Notes under the pieces: model-generated
What the model saw: the letters and a program-made list of their open reading frames with translations, nothing else
The model's database searches: none
What the model was told of the DNA's origin: nothing
Part shown: positions 8,182 to 17,444 of the stretch, one piece after another
Layout of the letters: each line of letters begins with the position of its first letter
Numbering within the stretch: position 1 is the stretch's first letter
Source of the DNA: an uncultured Flavobacteriales bacterium
GTDB taxonomy: Bacteria; Bacteroidota; Bacteroidia; Flavobacteriales; Weeksellaceae
NCBI GenBank assembly: GCA_937973555.1
Contig: CALJKL010000030.1
Location: 1 to 64,000, forward strand
Reading direction: 5' to 3'
DNA: 64,000 nucleotides
Translations under genes and position numbers: made by a program

Positions 8182-9453
8182 ATGAATATCATATTTAAAA
8201 AAGATACCTGGCAGGAAATTTATTATTCTCTTAAGAATAATAAACTCCGCACCTTCCTCACCATGATTGGGGTGGGCTGGGGAATGTTTTTATTCGTAAG
8301 CCTTCTGGGGGCTGCCAAAGGAATGGAAAACGGTTTCGACAAACTATTTTCCGGATTTGCAACCAACTCTATTTTCATGTGGGCACAAAATACTTCTATC
8401 CCTTACAGCGGTTTTCCAAAAGGAAGACAGATGAGCCTTCATCTTCCGGATATGGAAATGCTGGAGAAGAAAATTCCGCAGATCGATTACATCTCTCCTC
8501 AAAATTCTAGAGGAGGCTTTGGAACACCGGGCGAACAAATGAACAGAAACGGGAAAACCTCTACTTATACTCTCACCGGTGATTATCCGTTGGGGAATAA
8601 AATTTCTGAAAAGAAGCTCATGTTTGGAAGATATCTTAATGATGCAGATGTTTCTCTTAATAAAAACGTTGCCGTCATTGGCGAAGCTATTTACAAAAAC
8701 TTTTTTGATGCCAAAAAGAACGAAAACCCTATCGGGAAATCCATCAATATAAAAGGAATATTCTTCAATATCATTGGGGTATATAAAATGAGCAGAGCTG
8801 GCGGCCCTATGAACAATGACACCACGGCATACATACCGCTTTCCACCTATACCAAAATGTATAATGACGGAGACAAAGTTGGCTTCTTTGCCATAGTCAG
8901 TAAACCCGATGCAGATCTTAGCAATGTAGAAAACCAAGCCAAAACAGAGCTGAAAAAGAAAAACAACGTATCTCCTGAAGACACCAATGCTTTTGGGAGT
9001 TTTAACCTTGGAAAGGCTTTCGAAAAAATGAACGGGTTCCTTTCGGGGATGCAGCTTTTGACCATTATTGTAGGAACGTTAACCATTCTTGCCGGGGTAA
9101 TTGCCATCTCTAATATCCTATTAATTACCGTAAAAGAAAGAACCAAAGAAATAGGCATCCGAAGGGCTTTGGGCGCAAAACCATATGAAGTAAGAAACCA
9201 AATTCTACTAGAAAGTGTAGTCATAACGCTTACCTCGGGATTGTTAGGATTTATTTTTGGCATTCTGCTCTTGATGATGATTGATATAGCAACCAAAAAC
9301 CAAGACAGTTTTCCGTTTTATAACCCCACTGTTAATTACTCTCATGTTTTTGCAGCCATGTCTGTTATGATTCTACTGGGCTTAATTATCGGAATGATTC
9401 CTGCACAAAGAGCCGTAAAAATAAGACCTATTGAAGCTTTAAGAAGCGAATAA
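8182..9453 (+). CDS. ABC transporter permease, MacB-like (FtsX fold), second copy
   Basis: A 423-residue paralogue of the preceding permease with the same plan: N-terminal helix, periplasmic core, three C-terminal helices, and the KERTKEIGIRRALGAKP loop that contacts the ATPase. It ends in VKIRPIEALRSE. The tandem pair, spaced 23 nt apart and followed by a membrane-fusion protein, suggests an asymmetric MacB-type exporter. The periplasmic domains differ more than the C-terminal parts, consistent with separate roles in binding the adaptor or substrate. Confidence 0.9.
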   Translation: MNIIFKKDTWQEIYYSLKNNKLRTFLTMIGVGWGMFLFVSLLGAAKGMENGFDKLFSGFATNSIFMWAQNTSIPYSGFPKGRQMSLHLPDMEMLEKKIPQIDYISPQNSRGGFGTPGEQMNRNGKTSTYTLTGDYPLGNKISEKKLMFGRYLNDADVSLNKNVAVIGEAIYKNFFDAKKNENPIGKSINIKGIFFNIIGVYKMSRAGGPMNNDTTAYIPLSTYTKMYNDGDKVGFFAIVSKPDADLSNVENQAKTELKKKNNVSPEDTNAFGSFNLGKAFEKMNGFLSGMQLLTIIVGTLTILAGVIAISNILLITVKERTKEIGIRRALGAKPYEVRNQILLESVVITLTSGLLGFIFGILLLMMIDIATKNQDSFPFYNPTVNYSHVFAAMSVMILLGLIIGMIPAQRAVKIRPIEALRSE

Positions 9454-9488
9454 CATTTAAAATAATAAACTAAAATATTCAACATAAA

Positions 9489-10682
9489 ATGAAAAACTTT
9501 ACTTTCAAAAAGGCAGTGTATATTTTTCTAGGATTCCTATTTGTAGTAGGTCTCATTATGGGAATTGGCTATCTTATAAAATCTAATTCTAAAGAAAGCG
9601 AAGCATTCCTTACCAAAAAACCATTCATTCAAAACCTGGATGACAAGGTAATGGCCACAGGAAAAATAGTGCCTCGTGAAGAAATTGAAATAAAACCAAA
9701 CCTTTCTGGTATTATAGAAAAAATCCTCGTAAATGAAGGAGACCATGTTTCTGCCGGTCAATTGGTAGCTACCTTAAAGATTGTTCCGAATATTTCTCAG
9801 GTAAACAGTACCCAACAAGAGGTTCAGAATGCCAATCTTCAAATCAACAATGCCAAAGCCAATTTGGCCAATCAGCAGCAACAGTTTTTAATGCAGCAGA
9901 AATTATTCAGTCAAGGGGTTATTTCAAAACAGGAATTTCTTACGTCTCAGCAACAGTTGCAGACTTTGCAAAACCAACTAAAAAATGCTCAACAGCAGTT
10001 ACAAACTGCACAGAGAAATCTTGAAATTGCCAGAACTGGAGTAGCAACAGGCTTGCAAAATATGGCCACTACACAAATCCGTTCTAAAGCTTCGGGTACC
10101 GTTTTGGAAATTCCTGTAAAGGTAGGAAGCCAGGTAATAGAAGCCAATGCTTTCAATGCAGGAACTACCATTTGTAGTGTTGCAGATCTCAACTCACTGA
10201 TCTTTGAGGGTAAAATAGATGAGGCACAAGCAGGCAAACTAAAAGAAGGCATGAACATGAACATCATTATCGGTGCGTTACAGAATAAGACTTTTTCGGG
10301 CCGCGTTACCATGATTGCTCCTAAAGGAAAAGACGAAAACGGAACCATTAAATTCCCGATTGAGGGAGATGTTTTCAATCCTTCAAACGAATACATCAGA
10401 GCTGGTTTTTCTGCCAATGGCGAGATTGTTCTCAGCTCACAAAAAGATGCTTTACTTCTGGATGAAAGCCTTATCCAATATGAAAAGAAAAACGGACAAG
10501 ATGTGCCTTTTGTAGAAGTAAAACAGCCAAATGGCAAATTCAAGAAGGTAAATGTGAAACTAGGCGCCAGTGATGGCATCAACGTTCAAATCATTTCCGG
10601 AATCAATAAAGATGCAGAAGTAAAAGTTTGGAATCCTTCAGACAAAGACAAAGAAGAATTGAAAGAGAAGAAGAATAAATAA
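9489..10682 (+). CDS. Periplasmic adaptor (membrane-fusion protein, MacA/HlyD type)
   Basis: A 397-residue protein with one N-terminal membrane anchor (about residues 10-28), a split biotinyl/lipoyl domain (EIKPNLSGIIEKILVNEGD and later RSKASGTVLEIPVKVG), and a long Gln/Asn-rich alpha-helical hairpin between them (about 110-190), followed by beta-barrel and membrane-proximal domains. Such proteins link an inner-membrane pump to a TolC-like outer-membrane channel. It is the last gene of the efflux operon and is followed by a strong terminator. No outer-membrane channel gene is present nearby, so a shared TolC must be encoded elsewhere. Confidence 0.92.
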   Translation: MKNFTFKKAVYIFLGFLFVVGLIMGIGYLIKSNSKESEAFLTKKPFIQNLDDKVMATGKIVPREEIEIKPNLSGIIEKILVNEGDHVSAGQLVATLKIVPNISQVNSTQQEVQNANLQINNAKANLANQQQQFLMQQKLFSQGVISKQEFLTSQQQLQTLQNQLKNAQQQLQTAQRNLEIARTGVATGLQNMATTQIRSKASGTVLEIPVKVGSQVIEANAFNAGTTICSVADLNSLIFEGKIDEAQAGKLKEGMNMNIIIGALQNKTFSGRVTMIAPKGKDENGTIKFPIEGDVFNPSNEYIRAGFSANGEIVLSSQKDALLLDESLIQYEKKNGQDVPFVEVKQPNGKFKKVNVKLGASDGINVQIISGINKDAEVKVWNPSDKDKEELKEKKNK

Positions 10683-10694
10683 TTAACATATATT

Positions 10695-10727
10695 AATAAA
10701 GTCCGGTATTTGAAGTCGGACTTTATT
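10695..10727 (+). terminator. Terminator of the efflux operon
   Basis: Perfect 11-bp inverted repeat AATAAAGTCCG / CGGACTTTATT followed by a T run. The TTG that could extend the next ORF upstream (10710) lies inside this hairpin, which argues against using it as a start. Confidence 0.85.
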
Positions 10728-10769
10728 ATTTTTTATTGTCTATATTTAATTTTTTATTTTAAAATAATT

Positions 10770-11891
10770 ATGGAGAAAACCGTGTTCAAAGACACCAAAA
10801 GACATTACGAAATATTAGATGCTCTTAGAGGAATTGCCGCTTTAATGGTAGTTATTTTTCATTTATTTGAGATATTTTCAGGAGGAGATCATCAAAAACA
10901 AATCATTAACCATGGCTATCTTGCTGTAGATTTCTTCTTTGTACTTTCAGGTTTTGTCATTGGATATGCTTATGACGACCGATGGAGCAAGATGACGCTG
11001 AAAGATTTTTTCAAAAGAAGGCTTATCCGTCTTCATCCTATGATTGTAATGGGAATGCTTATAGGAGGCATTGCTTTTTATTTCAGCTATTCTCCCAATC
11101 TGTTTCCTGGGATTAATAATATCCCTTATTGGAAACTCCTATTGGTAACCCTTGTGGGATTTTTTCTATTTCCTTTACCCAATAGTTTTGACATCAGAGG
11201 TTGGGCAGAAATGTACCCCACCAATGGCCCTGCTTGGTCTTTATTTTATGAATACGTAGCCAATATTTTTTATGGTTTGTTTCTGAAAAAACTTTCCAAT
11301 AAAATCATTTTCATATTAGCCGCAATAGCCGCTGTGGCATTGATATACCTTACAATATTTGGTGAAAACGGCGATGTAATAGGCGGTTGGTCTCTGGACG
11401 CAAAACAAATACAGATAGGGCTTACAAGGCTATCTTACCCATTTTTAGCGGGGCTTTTGGTTTCAAGAATTTTCAAACCTACTTCTATTAAAAATGCTTT
11501 TTTATGGTGCAGTTTGCTGGTTGTTTTCATTTTAGCTTTCCCAAGAATAGGAGGAAATTATCATTGGATCAATGGCCTTTATGAATCTTTGGTAATTATT
11601 TTTGCTTTTCCTTTAATTGTCTATATGGGTGCCAGCGGAGAAATAAAAGGAAAAATCTCACGCAAGATTGGTAATTTTCTAGGAGAAATTTCCTATCCTA
11701 TTTACATCATACATTATCCGTTTATTTACATTTTTTCAGCGTATGTTGTCGATAAAAAACCAAGCATGTTAGAAGCTCTTCCGGCTGCTTTAGCTGTATT
11801 GTTTGGTTCTATCTTGGTAGCACATCTCAGTTTGAAACTGTATGATATCCCGGTAAGAAAATGGCTAATGAAGAAATACATTAAAAGATAA
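10770..11891 (+). CDS. Acyltransferase 3 family membrane protein (OafA/YrhL-like)
   Basis: A 373-residue integral membrane protein with about ten hydrophobic segments. The N-terminal motif LDALRGIAALMVVIFHLFE and the following GYLAVDFFFVLSGFVIGY are the hallmark of acyltransferase 3 enzymes, with the conserved catalytic His in FHLFE and an Arg in KRRLIRLHP. These enzymes transfer acyl (often acetyl) groups to sugars of surface polysaccharides or lipids. The ATG at 10770 was chosen because the longer reading frame overlaps the upstream terminator. It is probably a single-gene unit and its acceptor is unknown. Confidence 0.88.
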   Translation: MEKTVFKDTKRHYEILDALRGIAALMVVIFHLFEIFSGGDHQKQIINHGYLAVDFFFVLSGFVIGYAYDDRWSKMTLKDFFKRRLIRLHPMIVMGMLIGGIAFYFSYSPNLFPGINNIPYWKLLLVTLVGFFLFPLPNSFDIRGWAEMYPTNGPAWSLFYEYVANIFYGLFLKKLSNKIIFILAAIAAVALIYLTIFGENGDVIGGWSLDAKQIQIGLTRLSYPFLAGLLVSRIFKPTSIKNAFLWCSLLVVFILAFPRIGGNYHWINGLYESLVIIFAFPLIVYMGASGEIKGKISRKIGNFLGEISYPIYIIHYPFIYIFSAYVVDKKPSMLEALPAALAVLFGSILVAHLSLKLYDIPVRKWLMKKYIKR

Positions 11892-11903
11892 AGCTTTAGA
11901 ATT

Positions 11904-12551
11904 TTAAATGCTTACTTCCCATTCTTTATAGAATTCATCCAAAAATTTCAGCATAAAATCGTGTCTATCAGACGCGATTTTTTTTGCCGATTCAGTATTC
12001 ATCATATCTTTTAGGAGCAATAATTTTTCATAAAAATGATTAATAGTGGTACCATTGGATTTTTTGTATTCTTCTTTAGTTAAATTCAAATTAGGCTGAA
12101 TATCAGGATGGTACATCAAATTATTTTTATACCCTCCAAAATTGAAAGTTCTGGCAATACCAATAGCGCCAATGGCATCCAAACGGTCTGCATCCTGAAC
12201 AATCTGTAGTTCTACAGATGGCACCTGAGGGGCTTCCCCTCTATTTTTAAAAGAAATATTCTGAATAATATATAAAACTTGCTCTATAATGGATGGCTCT
12301 ACGCCGATGCTTTTCATAAAATCAGAAGAAATGGTAAGAGCCAATGTCTCGTCTCCGTTGTGAAATTTAGGATCTGCAATGTCATGTAACAACGCAGCCA
12401 ATTCTATCACTTCCAAGTTGCAGTTTTCACTTGCTGCAATTTTTCGGGAAAGTTTCCAAACGCGTTCTATATGAAACCAATCATGTCCGGCTTCTGCTCC
12501 TTCTAGTTTTTCTTTAACAAAATCTATCGTTTTTTGGATGTTCAAATTCAT
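11904..12551 (-). CDS. HD-domain metal-dependent phosphohydrolase (YedJ-like)
   Basis: A 215-residue HD-superfamily protein. The metal ligands are visible as H in HDWFHIERV, the HD pair in LAALLHDIADPKFH, and the late D in QDADRLDAIGAIGIART, which together resemble E. coli YedJ. The substrate is unknown, probably a nucleotide or other phosphoester. A -7 element (TAAATTTG, 12556-12563) ends 4 nt before the ATG and overlaps the stop of the upstream alpha/beta hydrolase, so the gene likely has its own promoter and a leaderless transcript. Confidence 0.87.
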   Translation of the reverse strand: MNLNIQKTIDFVKEKLEGAEAGHDWFHIERVWKLSRKIAASENCNLEVIELAALLHDIADPKFHNGDETLALTISSDFMKSIGVEPSIIEQVLYIIQNISFKNRGEAPQVPSVELQIVQDADRLDAIGAIGIARTFNFGGYKNNLMYHPDIQPNLNLTKEEYKKSNGTTINHFYEKLLLLKDMMNTESAKKIASDRHDFMLKFLDEFYKEWEVSI

Positions 12552-12555
12552 GCAT

Positions 12556-12563
12556 CAAATTTA
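12556..12563 (-). promoter_or_regulatory. -7 element with N4 spacing to the HD hydrolase ATG
   Basis: Minus strand TAAATTTG, then 4 nt, then ATG. An ATTG lies 17 nt further upstream as a weak -33. Transcription would start at or next to the start codon. Confidence 0.5.
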
Positions 12564-13400
12564 AGAAAACCAATCGAGAACAATATTCCAAAGTTGCTGA
12601 TGTTTACTCCTGAAAAAGTTAATATGCCCGATGGCTTCTCCGGTACTTTCAGAAACTTTCACCGTTCTGTAAGTGGGTTTCATCTTGTGAAAAGTTTCTT
12701 CCATCAGTAACTTCATCCCCGTATCTGTAATCCAATTATCATCTTCCATGTGGAGGTATAAAACTTCTTGGGTTAAGTTTTTAGAATAATTAGGTGTTTT
12801 TTCCAAAAGTTTATTGACGGACTTAGGATGTAGAATCAGTGTTCGCCAATCGTCTGAAACACCTTTCGGAAGAGATTCCCCTAGATTTATTAATTGGGTT
12901 TCAAAATACCCCTTCAATCTCGTAATAATGGGCTGATACAAGCCAAATCCCAAAAGACTCATCAACTGAACGCTTGGTTTAAGATGTCCAAAATAGGTAT
13001 GCTGGGTAGCCACAAAACAGAATTTTTCGAATAGTACAGAATCCGTATTCATCCCCAAAATTAAAGCCCCAACACTATGCCCGATTAAAAATTTCTGATA
13101 CTGAGGATATTCCTTTTGAATATAATCGGTAACCGCTTTGTAATCAGTATTTCCCCACATTCTCATGTTGGCCTCAAAGCCTTTCATTTTTTCGGGTTTC
13201 GAAAGCGAAATTCCTCGGTAGTCATAGGTAATTACCGTATATCCTTTTTTGGCAAAAAAAGCCGCAAAATCATAATACGTCTGCTGTTTCACCCCTGTAG
13301 CAGAATTGACCAAAAGTAATTTCCGATTAGGGGTTTCCGGCTCAAAAACTGTAGCCGTTATTTCATAATGATCCGAGGTAAGGATAGAAATGGTTTTCAC
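12561..13400 (-). CDS. Alpha/beta hydrolase (serine hydrolase)
   Basis: A 279-residue alpha/beta hydrolase with the nucleophile elbow GHSVG (FLIGHSVGALILG, about residue 107), the oxyanion segment LLVNSATGVKQQTYYDFA, a probable catalytic Asp in LHMEDDNWITDTGMK, and a His near the C terminus in EAIGHINFF. The N-terminal beta strands and YDYRGISLS resemble serine aminopeptidase/YheT-like lipases. No signal peptide is visible, so it is probably cytosolic. The substrate cannot be predicted. It ends 10 nt before the HD-domain gene. Confidence 0.85.
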   Translation of the reverse strand: MKTISILTSDHYEITATVFEPETPNRKLLLVNSATGVKQQTYYDFAAFFAKKGYTVITYDYRGISLSKPEKMKGFEANMRMWGNTDYKAVTDYIQKEYPQYQKFLIGHSVGALILGMNTDSVLFEKFCFVATQHTYFGHLKPSVQLMSLLGFGLYQPIITRLKGYFETQLINLGESLPKGVSDDWRTLILHPKSVNKLLEKTPNYSKNLTQEVLYLHMEDDNWITDTGMKLLMEETFHKMKPTYRTVKVSESTGEAIGHINFFRSKHQQLWNIVLDWFS

Positions 13401-13480
13401 GTTTTAAAAATATTCAAAAAAAGAAAAGAATTCCAAAAATTTGAAATTCTTTGCATATCAAAAAAAAAATGATTTTTGAT

Positions 13481-14122
13481 TTATTCTGATTTTATTTCAA
13501 TAAATTCTGTCACTAATTTTTGAGGATTTCCTTGTTGGTCAAAACCGATATAACTTGCATAAAAACCTTCCCCAAGCCCTGCTTCAAAAGCAAAAATATT
13601 AAGGTCTTTATTTTCGTAAGGTTTCAAAAAGGCATACTGATCTATAGCACCATTTTCATCAAAGAAATGTTCATGGAAAAATTCTTCATAAATCCCCATA
13701 AAATCTACTCCTTTGCTGTGATACAAATCTTGTTCTAATTGATTAAGAAGCACCTGCGTGTCTTTATCCATAAAACATGCCATGCCAGATTCTACGGGAT
13801 ATCCATAGACTTCTTCATCTTTCAAATCCTGAAGTTTTTGTCCTTCGCAAAGCGCCATTTCCCAATTTGAAATTTCGGCATTTCCAAAAACAATTTCAGC
13901 ATACGCAATACAATTGCTTTCTCTTTCTTTATGAATAAAAACAGAAAATTTGCCCATAGGAAATTCCTGCGAAAACTCTTGTTTATCTGGTGTAATCAAA
14001 GGATCACTGGCCACTAAAAAACCACTTTCTAAATGAAGTTTTCCTGCTTCAAATGTTTCTAGAAGAGGATTTTCTACAAAATTTTTAGAAAAAAGTTTTT
14101 GTATGTTTTCGATATGGCTCAT
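13481..14122 (-). CDS. DUF4241 domain protein
   Basis: A 213-residue acidic protein of the DUF4241 family, recognised by FLVASDPL, FSVFIHKE and the late YASYIGFDQQGNPQKLVTEF segment. The family has no established function. No signal peptide or membrane helix is seen. Its ATG shares one base with the valS stop codon (TAATG), so it is translationally coupled to valS. An association with translation is not implied by the family and may just be co-transcription. Confidence 0.85.
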   Translation of the reverse strand: MSHIENIQKLFSKNFVENPLLETFEAGKLHLESGFLVASDPLITPDKQEFSQEFPMGKFSVFIHKERESNCIAYAEIVFGNAEISNWEMALCEGQKLQDLKDEEVYGYPVESGMACFMDKDTQVLLNQLEQDLYHSKGVDFMGIYEEFFHEHFFDENGAIDQYAFLKPYENKDLNIFAFEAGLGEGFYASYIGFDQQGNPQKLVTEFIEIKSE

Positions 14123-16737
14123 TATAATGTTTTCAGTTTTTCTTCTAAAATGGCTATTTTATCTTGCGCATCTTTTTGTTTTTTACGCTCCACATCTACC
14201 ACCTGAGCCGGGGCACCGCTTACAAATTTTTCGTTAGACAATTTCTTTTCTACCGAAATCAAAAAGCCTTTTAAATAAGTCAATTCTTCTTCCGTTTTTT
14301 TCTTTTCTTCTCCTAAATCTAAGTTTTCACTTAACGGAATAGAAACTTCTATAGCGCCCACCAAGAAGGTAAAACTAGGCTTGTCTGTCTTTTCTGCAAA
14401 ATGAATTTCAGAAACATTGGCCAATTTTTTAATGACTTCTAGATTTTCAAAAGAATCGGCATTGGTAAACAATTCTACTTCTTCTCTAGGTGAAATGCCT
14501 TTGCTTTGGCGATAATTTCTAACCCCAGAAATTAACTCTTTAGCTGTTTCAAAGGCTTCAAGAATTTGAGCATTATATTTCTGTTCTTTTCTTTGTTGAG
14601 CAATTACCAAGGCTTCCTCAATATTTCTTTCAGAAATAACCTGCCATAATTCTTCGGTTAAGAAAGGCATAAACGGATGAAGCAACTTCATCAGTTCCTC
14701 AAAATAAGCAATGGTTTTAACATATACTTCTTGGGAAATTCCTTCACCATAATTAGGCTTAATGGCCTCTAAATACCATGAACAAAAATCATCCCAAATC
14801 AATTTATAAATTAAATGGAGGGCGTCTGATATTCTGAATTTAGAAAACTGGTCGTTGATTTCTACAATCGTTTTATCCAATTGATTTCCGAACCATTCTA
14901 TTGTTTGCAAATCTGCGGCATTGGCTGGTTTGTCTTCTTTATTCCAACCTTGTATCAACCTGAAAGCATTCCAAATTTTAGTCGCGAAATTTCTTCCCTG
15001 AAGCATCAGTTCTTCATCAAACAACAAGTCGTTTCCAGCAGCAGAACTCAACAAGATCCCTACCCTTACACCATCTGCTCCATATTTATCAATCAACTCA
15101 ATTGGGTCTGGAGAATTGCCCAAAGATTTAGACATTTTTCTGCGCTGCTTATCTCTTACAATACCAGTAAAATAAACATTTTTGAAAGGTACTTCTCCAC
15201 GGAATTCCAATCCAGCCATAATCATACGAGCCACCCAGAAGAAGATGATATCCGGACCGGTAACCAAATCTGAAGTGGGATAATAATAGTTGATGTCATC
15301 ATTCTTTTCATCTAGCATGCCATCAAAAACAGACATTGGCCACAACCATGAAGAAAACCATGTATCTAGGGCATCTTCATCTTGTTTAAGGTTGTCGGTT
15401 GTTAGTTGTTGGTTGTTGGTTTTTTGCTTCGCAAGTTCTAATGCTTGTTCAATATTTTCGGCCACTACAAAATCATTTTCGCCGCTTCCGTAGTAGTAGG
15501 CCGGAATTTGCTGTCCCCACCACAATTGACGGGAAATGTTCCAGTCGCGGATGTTTTCCATCCAATGTTTGTAGGTGTTTTTGAATTTTTCGGGGTGGAA
15601 TTTCACCTCATCATTCATCACCACATCCAAAGCCGGTTTGGCAATATCTGTCATTTTCAAGAACCACTGCTGAGAAACTTTCGGCTCTATTACAGCACCT
15701 GTTCTTTCGGAAGTTCCTACCTTATTGACATAATCTTCTGCTTTCAACAAAAGATCTTTTTCTTGGAGTTCTTTGGCAATCAACTTTCTCACTTCGAAAC
15801 GGTCTTTGCCTTTGTAATGAAGTCCATGCTCGTTCAGTTTGCCATCATCATCCAAAGAATCAATCATCGGAAGATGGTGTTTTTGCCCTATTTCATAGTC
15901 ATTGATATCATGAGCAGGCGTTATTTTAAGTGCACCCGTCCCGAATTCTATGTCTACATACTCATCTTCAATAATCGGTACCGCACGGTTTACGATGGGC
16001 ACTATTACGTTTTTGCCTTTCAGGTGGGCATACTTTTCATCGTTAGGATTCACACAAACCGCCACATCCCCAAAAATGGTTTCCGGGCGTGTGGTAGCCA
16101 CTGTGATAAAATCTTCGGTTCCTTCTATTTTATATTTTAGGAAATATAATTTTCCGTTCAGTTCTTTGTAGATTACCTCTTCATCAGAAATGTTGGTTTT
16201 GGCCTCCGGGTCCCAGTTTACCATACGGTATCCTCTGTAAATCAAACCTTTATTATATAAATCCACAAAAGATTTGATAACCTGCTGAGACAATTTCGGT
16301 TCCATCGTGAAACGGGTTCTTTCCCAATCACAAGAACAACCCAATTTTTTCAATTGCTCTAGGATTGTCCCACCATATTGATGAGTCCAGTCCCAAGCAT
16401 GTTTCAGGAATTCATCTCTTGAAATATCAGATTTGTTGATGCCTTCAGATTTCAGTTTAGCCACTACCTTTGCCTCTGTAGCAATAGAAGCGTGGTCTGT
16501 ACCGGGAACCCACAACGCATTAAACCCTTGCATCCTTGCTCTTCTCACCAAAACATCTTGTATGGTATTGTTCAGCATGTGTCCCATGTGAAGAATACCC
16601 GTAACGTTTGGAGGTGGAATTACAATAGTGTAAGGTGGTCTATGGTCTGGTGTAGAATGAAAATAATTATTTTCTAACCAGTATTTGTACCATTTTTGTT
16701 CTGTTGCCTGTGGATTATACTTTTCCGAAATCTGCAT
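14122..16737 (-). CDS. valS: Valyl-tRNA synthetase
   Basis: An 871-residue class I synthetase that charges tRNA-Val. The HIGH motif appears as HMGH (residues 50-53 in [14 protein letters not shown]), the KMSKS loop as KMSKS near residue 533, the editing domain includes [14 protein letters not shown], and the C-terminal coiled coil is Lys/Glu-rich. The segment around residues 437-449, before [13 protein letters not shown], is a short Asn/Gln/Thr-rich stretch encoded by a TTGTTGG-type simple repeat (15391-15425). A -7 element TATTTTTG (minus, 16764-16771) lies 26 nt upstream of the ATG. Confidence 0.97.
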   Translation of the reverse strand: MQISEKYNPQATEQKWYKYWLENNYFHSTPDHRPPYTIVIPPPNVTGILHMGHMLNNTIQDVLVRRARMQGFNALWVPGTDHASIATEAKVVAKLKSEGINKSDISRDEFLKHAWDWTHQYGGTILEQLKKLGCSCDWERTRFTMEPKLSQQVIKSFVDLYNKGLIYRGYRMVNWDPEAKTNISDEEVIYKELNGKLYFLKYKIEGTEDFITVATTRPETIFGDVAVCVNPNDEKYAHLKGKNVIVPIVNRAVPIIEDEYVDIEFGTGALKITPAHDINDYEIGQKHHLPMIDSLDDDGKLNEHGLHYKGKDRFEVRKLIAKELQEKDLLLKAEDYVNKVGTSERTGAVIEPKVSQQWFLKMTDIAKPALDVVMNDEVKFHPEKFKNTYKHWMENIRDWNISRQLWWGQQIPAYYYGSGENDFVVAENIEQALELAKQKTNNQQLTTDNLKQDEDALDTWFSSWLWPMSVFDGMLDEKNDDINYYYPTSDLVTGPDIIFFWVARMIMAGLEFRGEVPFKNVYFTGIVRDKQRRKMSKSLGNSPDPIELIDKYGADGVRVGILLSSAAGNDLLFDEELMLQGRNFATKIWNAFRLIQGWNKEDKPANAADLQTIEWFGNQLDKTIVEINDQFSKFRISDALHLIYKLIWDDFCSWYLEAIKPNYGEGISQEVYVKTIAYFEELMKLLHPFMPFLTEELWQVISERNIEEALVIAQQRKEQKYNAQILEAFETAKELISGVRNYRQSKGISPREEVELFTNADSFENLEVIKKLANVSEIHFAEKTDKPSFTFLVGAIEVSIPLSENLDLGEEKKKTEEELTYLKGFLISVEKKLSNEKFVSGAPAQVVDVERKKQKDAQDKIAILEEKLKTL
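15391..15425. repeat. TTGTTGG-type simple repeat inside valS
   Basis: On the plus strand this stretch reads as runs of GTTGTCGGTT, GTTAGTTGTT and GGTTGTTGG. It looks like the short degenerate repeats often found between genes in Bacteroidota (from memory), but here it is in frame inside valS and encodes NNQQLTTDN. Confidence 0.55.
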
Positions 16738-16889
16738 AAAAATCTATTTTGATTTAATTATTGCAAAAATACGTAGAAATAGTGAAATTTCGGGTGGTGA
16801 TTTCCAGACATTTTGGAGAATTGAACCTTAAAACGAGTTAAATCCCTAAAGAAAACTATATTTTTAATTTCTTTTTGAGAATTTATTTA

Positions 16890-16897
16890 TAATTTTG
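16890..16897 (+). promoter_or_regulatory. -7 element before the DUF1573 gene
   Basis: TAATTTTG matches TAnnTTTG and lies 34 nt upstream of the ATG at 16932. No well-spaced -33 element is clear. Confidence 0.4.
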
Positions 16898-16931
16898 AAA
16901 TCTAATTTATAAACAAAACTAGATTTACAAT

Positions 16932-17372
16932 ATGAAAAAAATGATTGGCGGTTTGATGCTTTTAGGAGCTTGCGCTTTTTCTTATGCACAAACCATTTCG
17001 TTCGAGAAAACTACCATTGATTATGGAACCATTCCGGTAAATGCAGACGGAAATAGAGTTTTTACTTTTAAAAACACAGGAGACAAACCTCTTATCCTTT
17101 CTAATGTTCAACCAGGATGTGGATGTACTGCTTCTGAATGGACAAAAGACCCTATCTTACCTGGTAAGACAGGACAAATAAAAGTACATTACAATACAGC
17201 TAATGCAATGCCTTTCAAAAAAACAATTGATGTATTTTCTAATGACCCTGCAAACGGAAGAGTGGTACTATATATCCAAGGAACAGTAGATGCCAACGCC
17301 ACAGAAGCAAAACCGGCTCCTGTAGCAGAGCCTGCTAAACCAGAGACAAAAACGGCTAAAAAAGCCAAATAA
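16932..17372 (+). CDS. DUF1573 secreted protein
   Basis: A 146-residue protein with a clear signal peptide (MKKMIGGLMLLGACAFSYAQ, cut after AQA-like sequence near residue 20), then a single DUF1573 Ig-like domain with HDYGTI-type start (IDYGTIPVNADG), FTFKNTGDKPLILSNVQPGCGCT and the closing VFSNDPANG and VLYIQGTVD strands. The tail is rich in Ala, Pro and Lys. The family is abundant in Bacteroidota periplasms and has no settled function. A strong hairpin terminator follows, so it is monocistronic. Confidence 0.9.
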   Translation: MKKMIGGLMLLGACAFSYAQTISFEKTTIDYGTIPVNADGNRVFTFKNTGDKPLILSNVQPGCGCTASEWTKDPILPGKTGQIKVHYNTANAMPFKKTIDVFSNDPANGRVVLYIQGTVDANATEAKPAPVAEPAKPETKTAKKAK

Positions 17373-17400
17373 TAAGAATCAATTTTAAAATATTTTAAAA

Positions 17401-17422
17401 ACCGACATCATAAAATGTCGGT
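17401..17422 (+). terminator. Terminator of the DUF1573 gene
   Basis: 8-bp inverted repeat ACCGACAT / ATGTCGGT followed by a run of eight T. The upstream ATG of the next ORF (17415) is inside its right arm. Confidence 0.85.
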
Positions 17423-17444
17423 TTTTTTTATATTTATCTTACAA

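Noticed and set aside
8344..8937. 197-codon ORF antisense to the second permease
   Set aside because: Typical shadow frame of an MacB-type gene, with low-complexity composition and no recognisable domain.
9989..10582. 197-codon ORF antisense to the periplasmic adaptor
   Set aside because: Shadow of the Gln-rich adaptor gene; rich in Pro, Ser and Phe with no domain.
10710..10769. TTG-initiated extension of the acyltransferase
   Set aside because: The extension lies in the preceding terminator hairpin. The ATG at 10770 gives the normal family start.
15445..16140. 231-codon ORF antisense to valS
   Set aside because: Shadow frame of a well-supported synthetase gene, and not likely to be expressed.
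17415..17444. ATG-initiated extension of PPK2
   Set aside because: The start codon is in the right arm of the DUF1573 terminator. The ATGs at 17445 or 17457 fit better.
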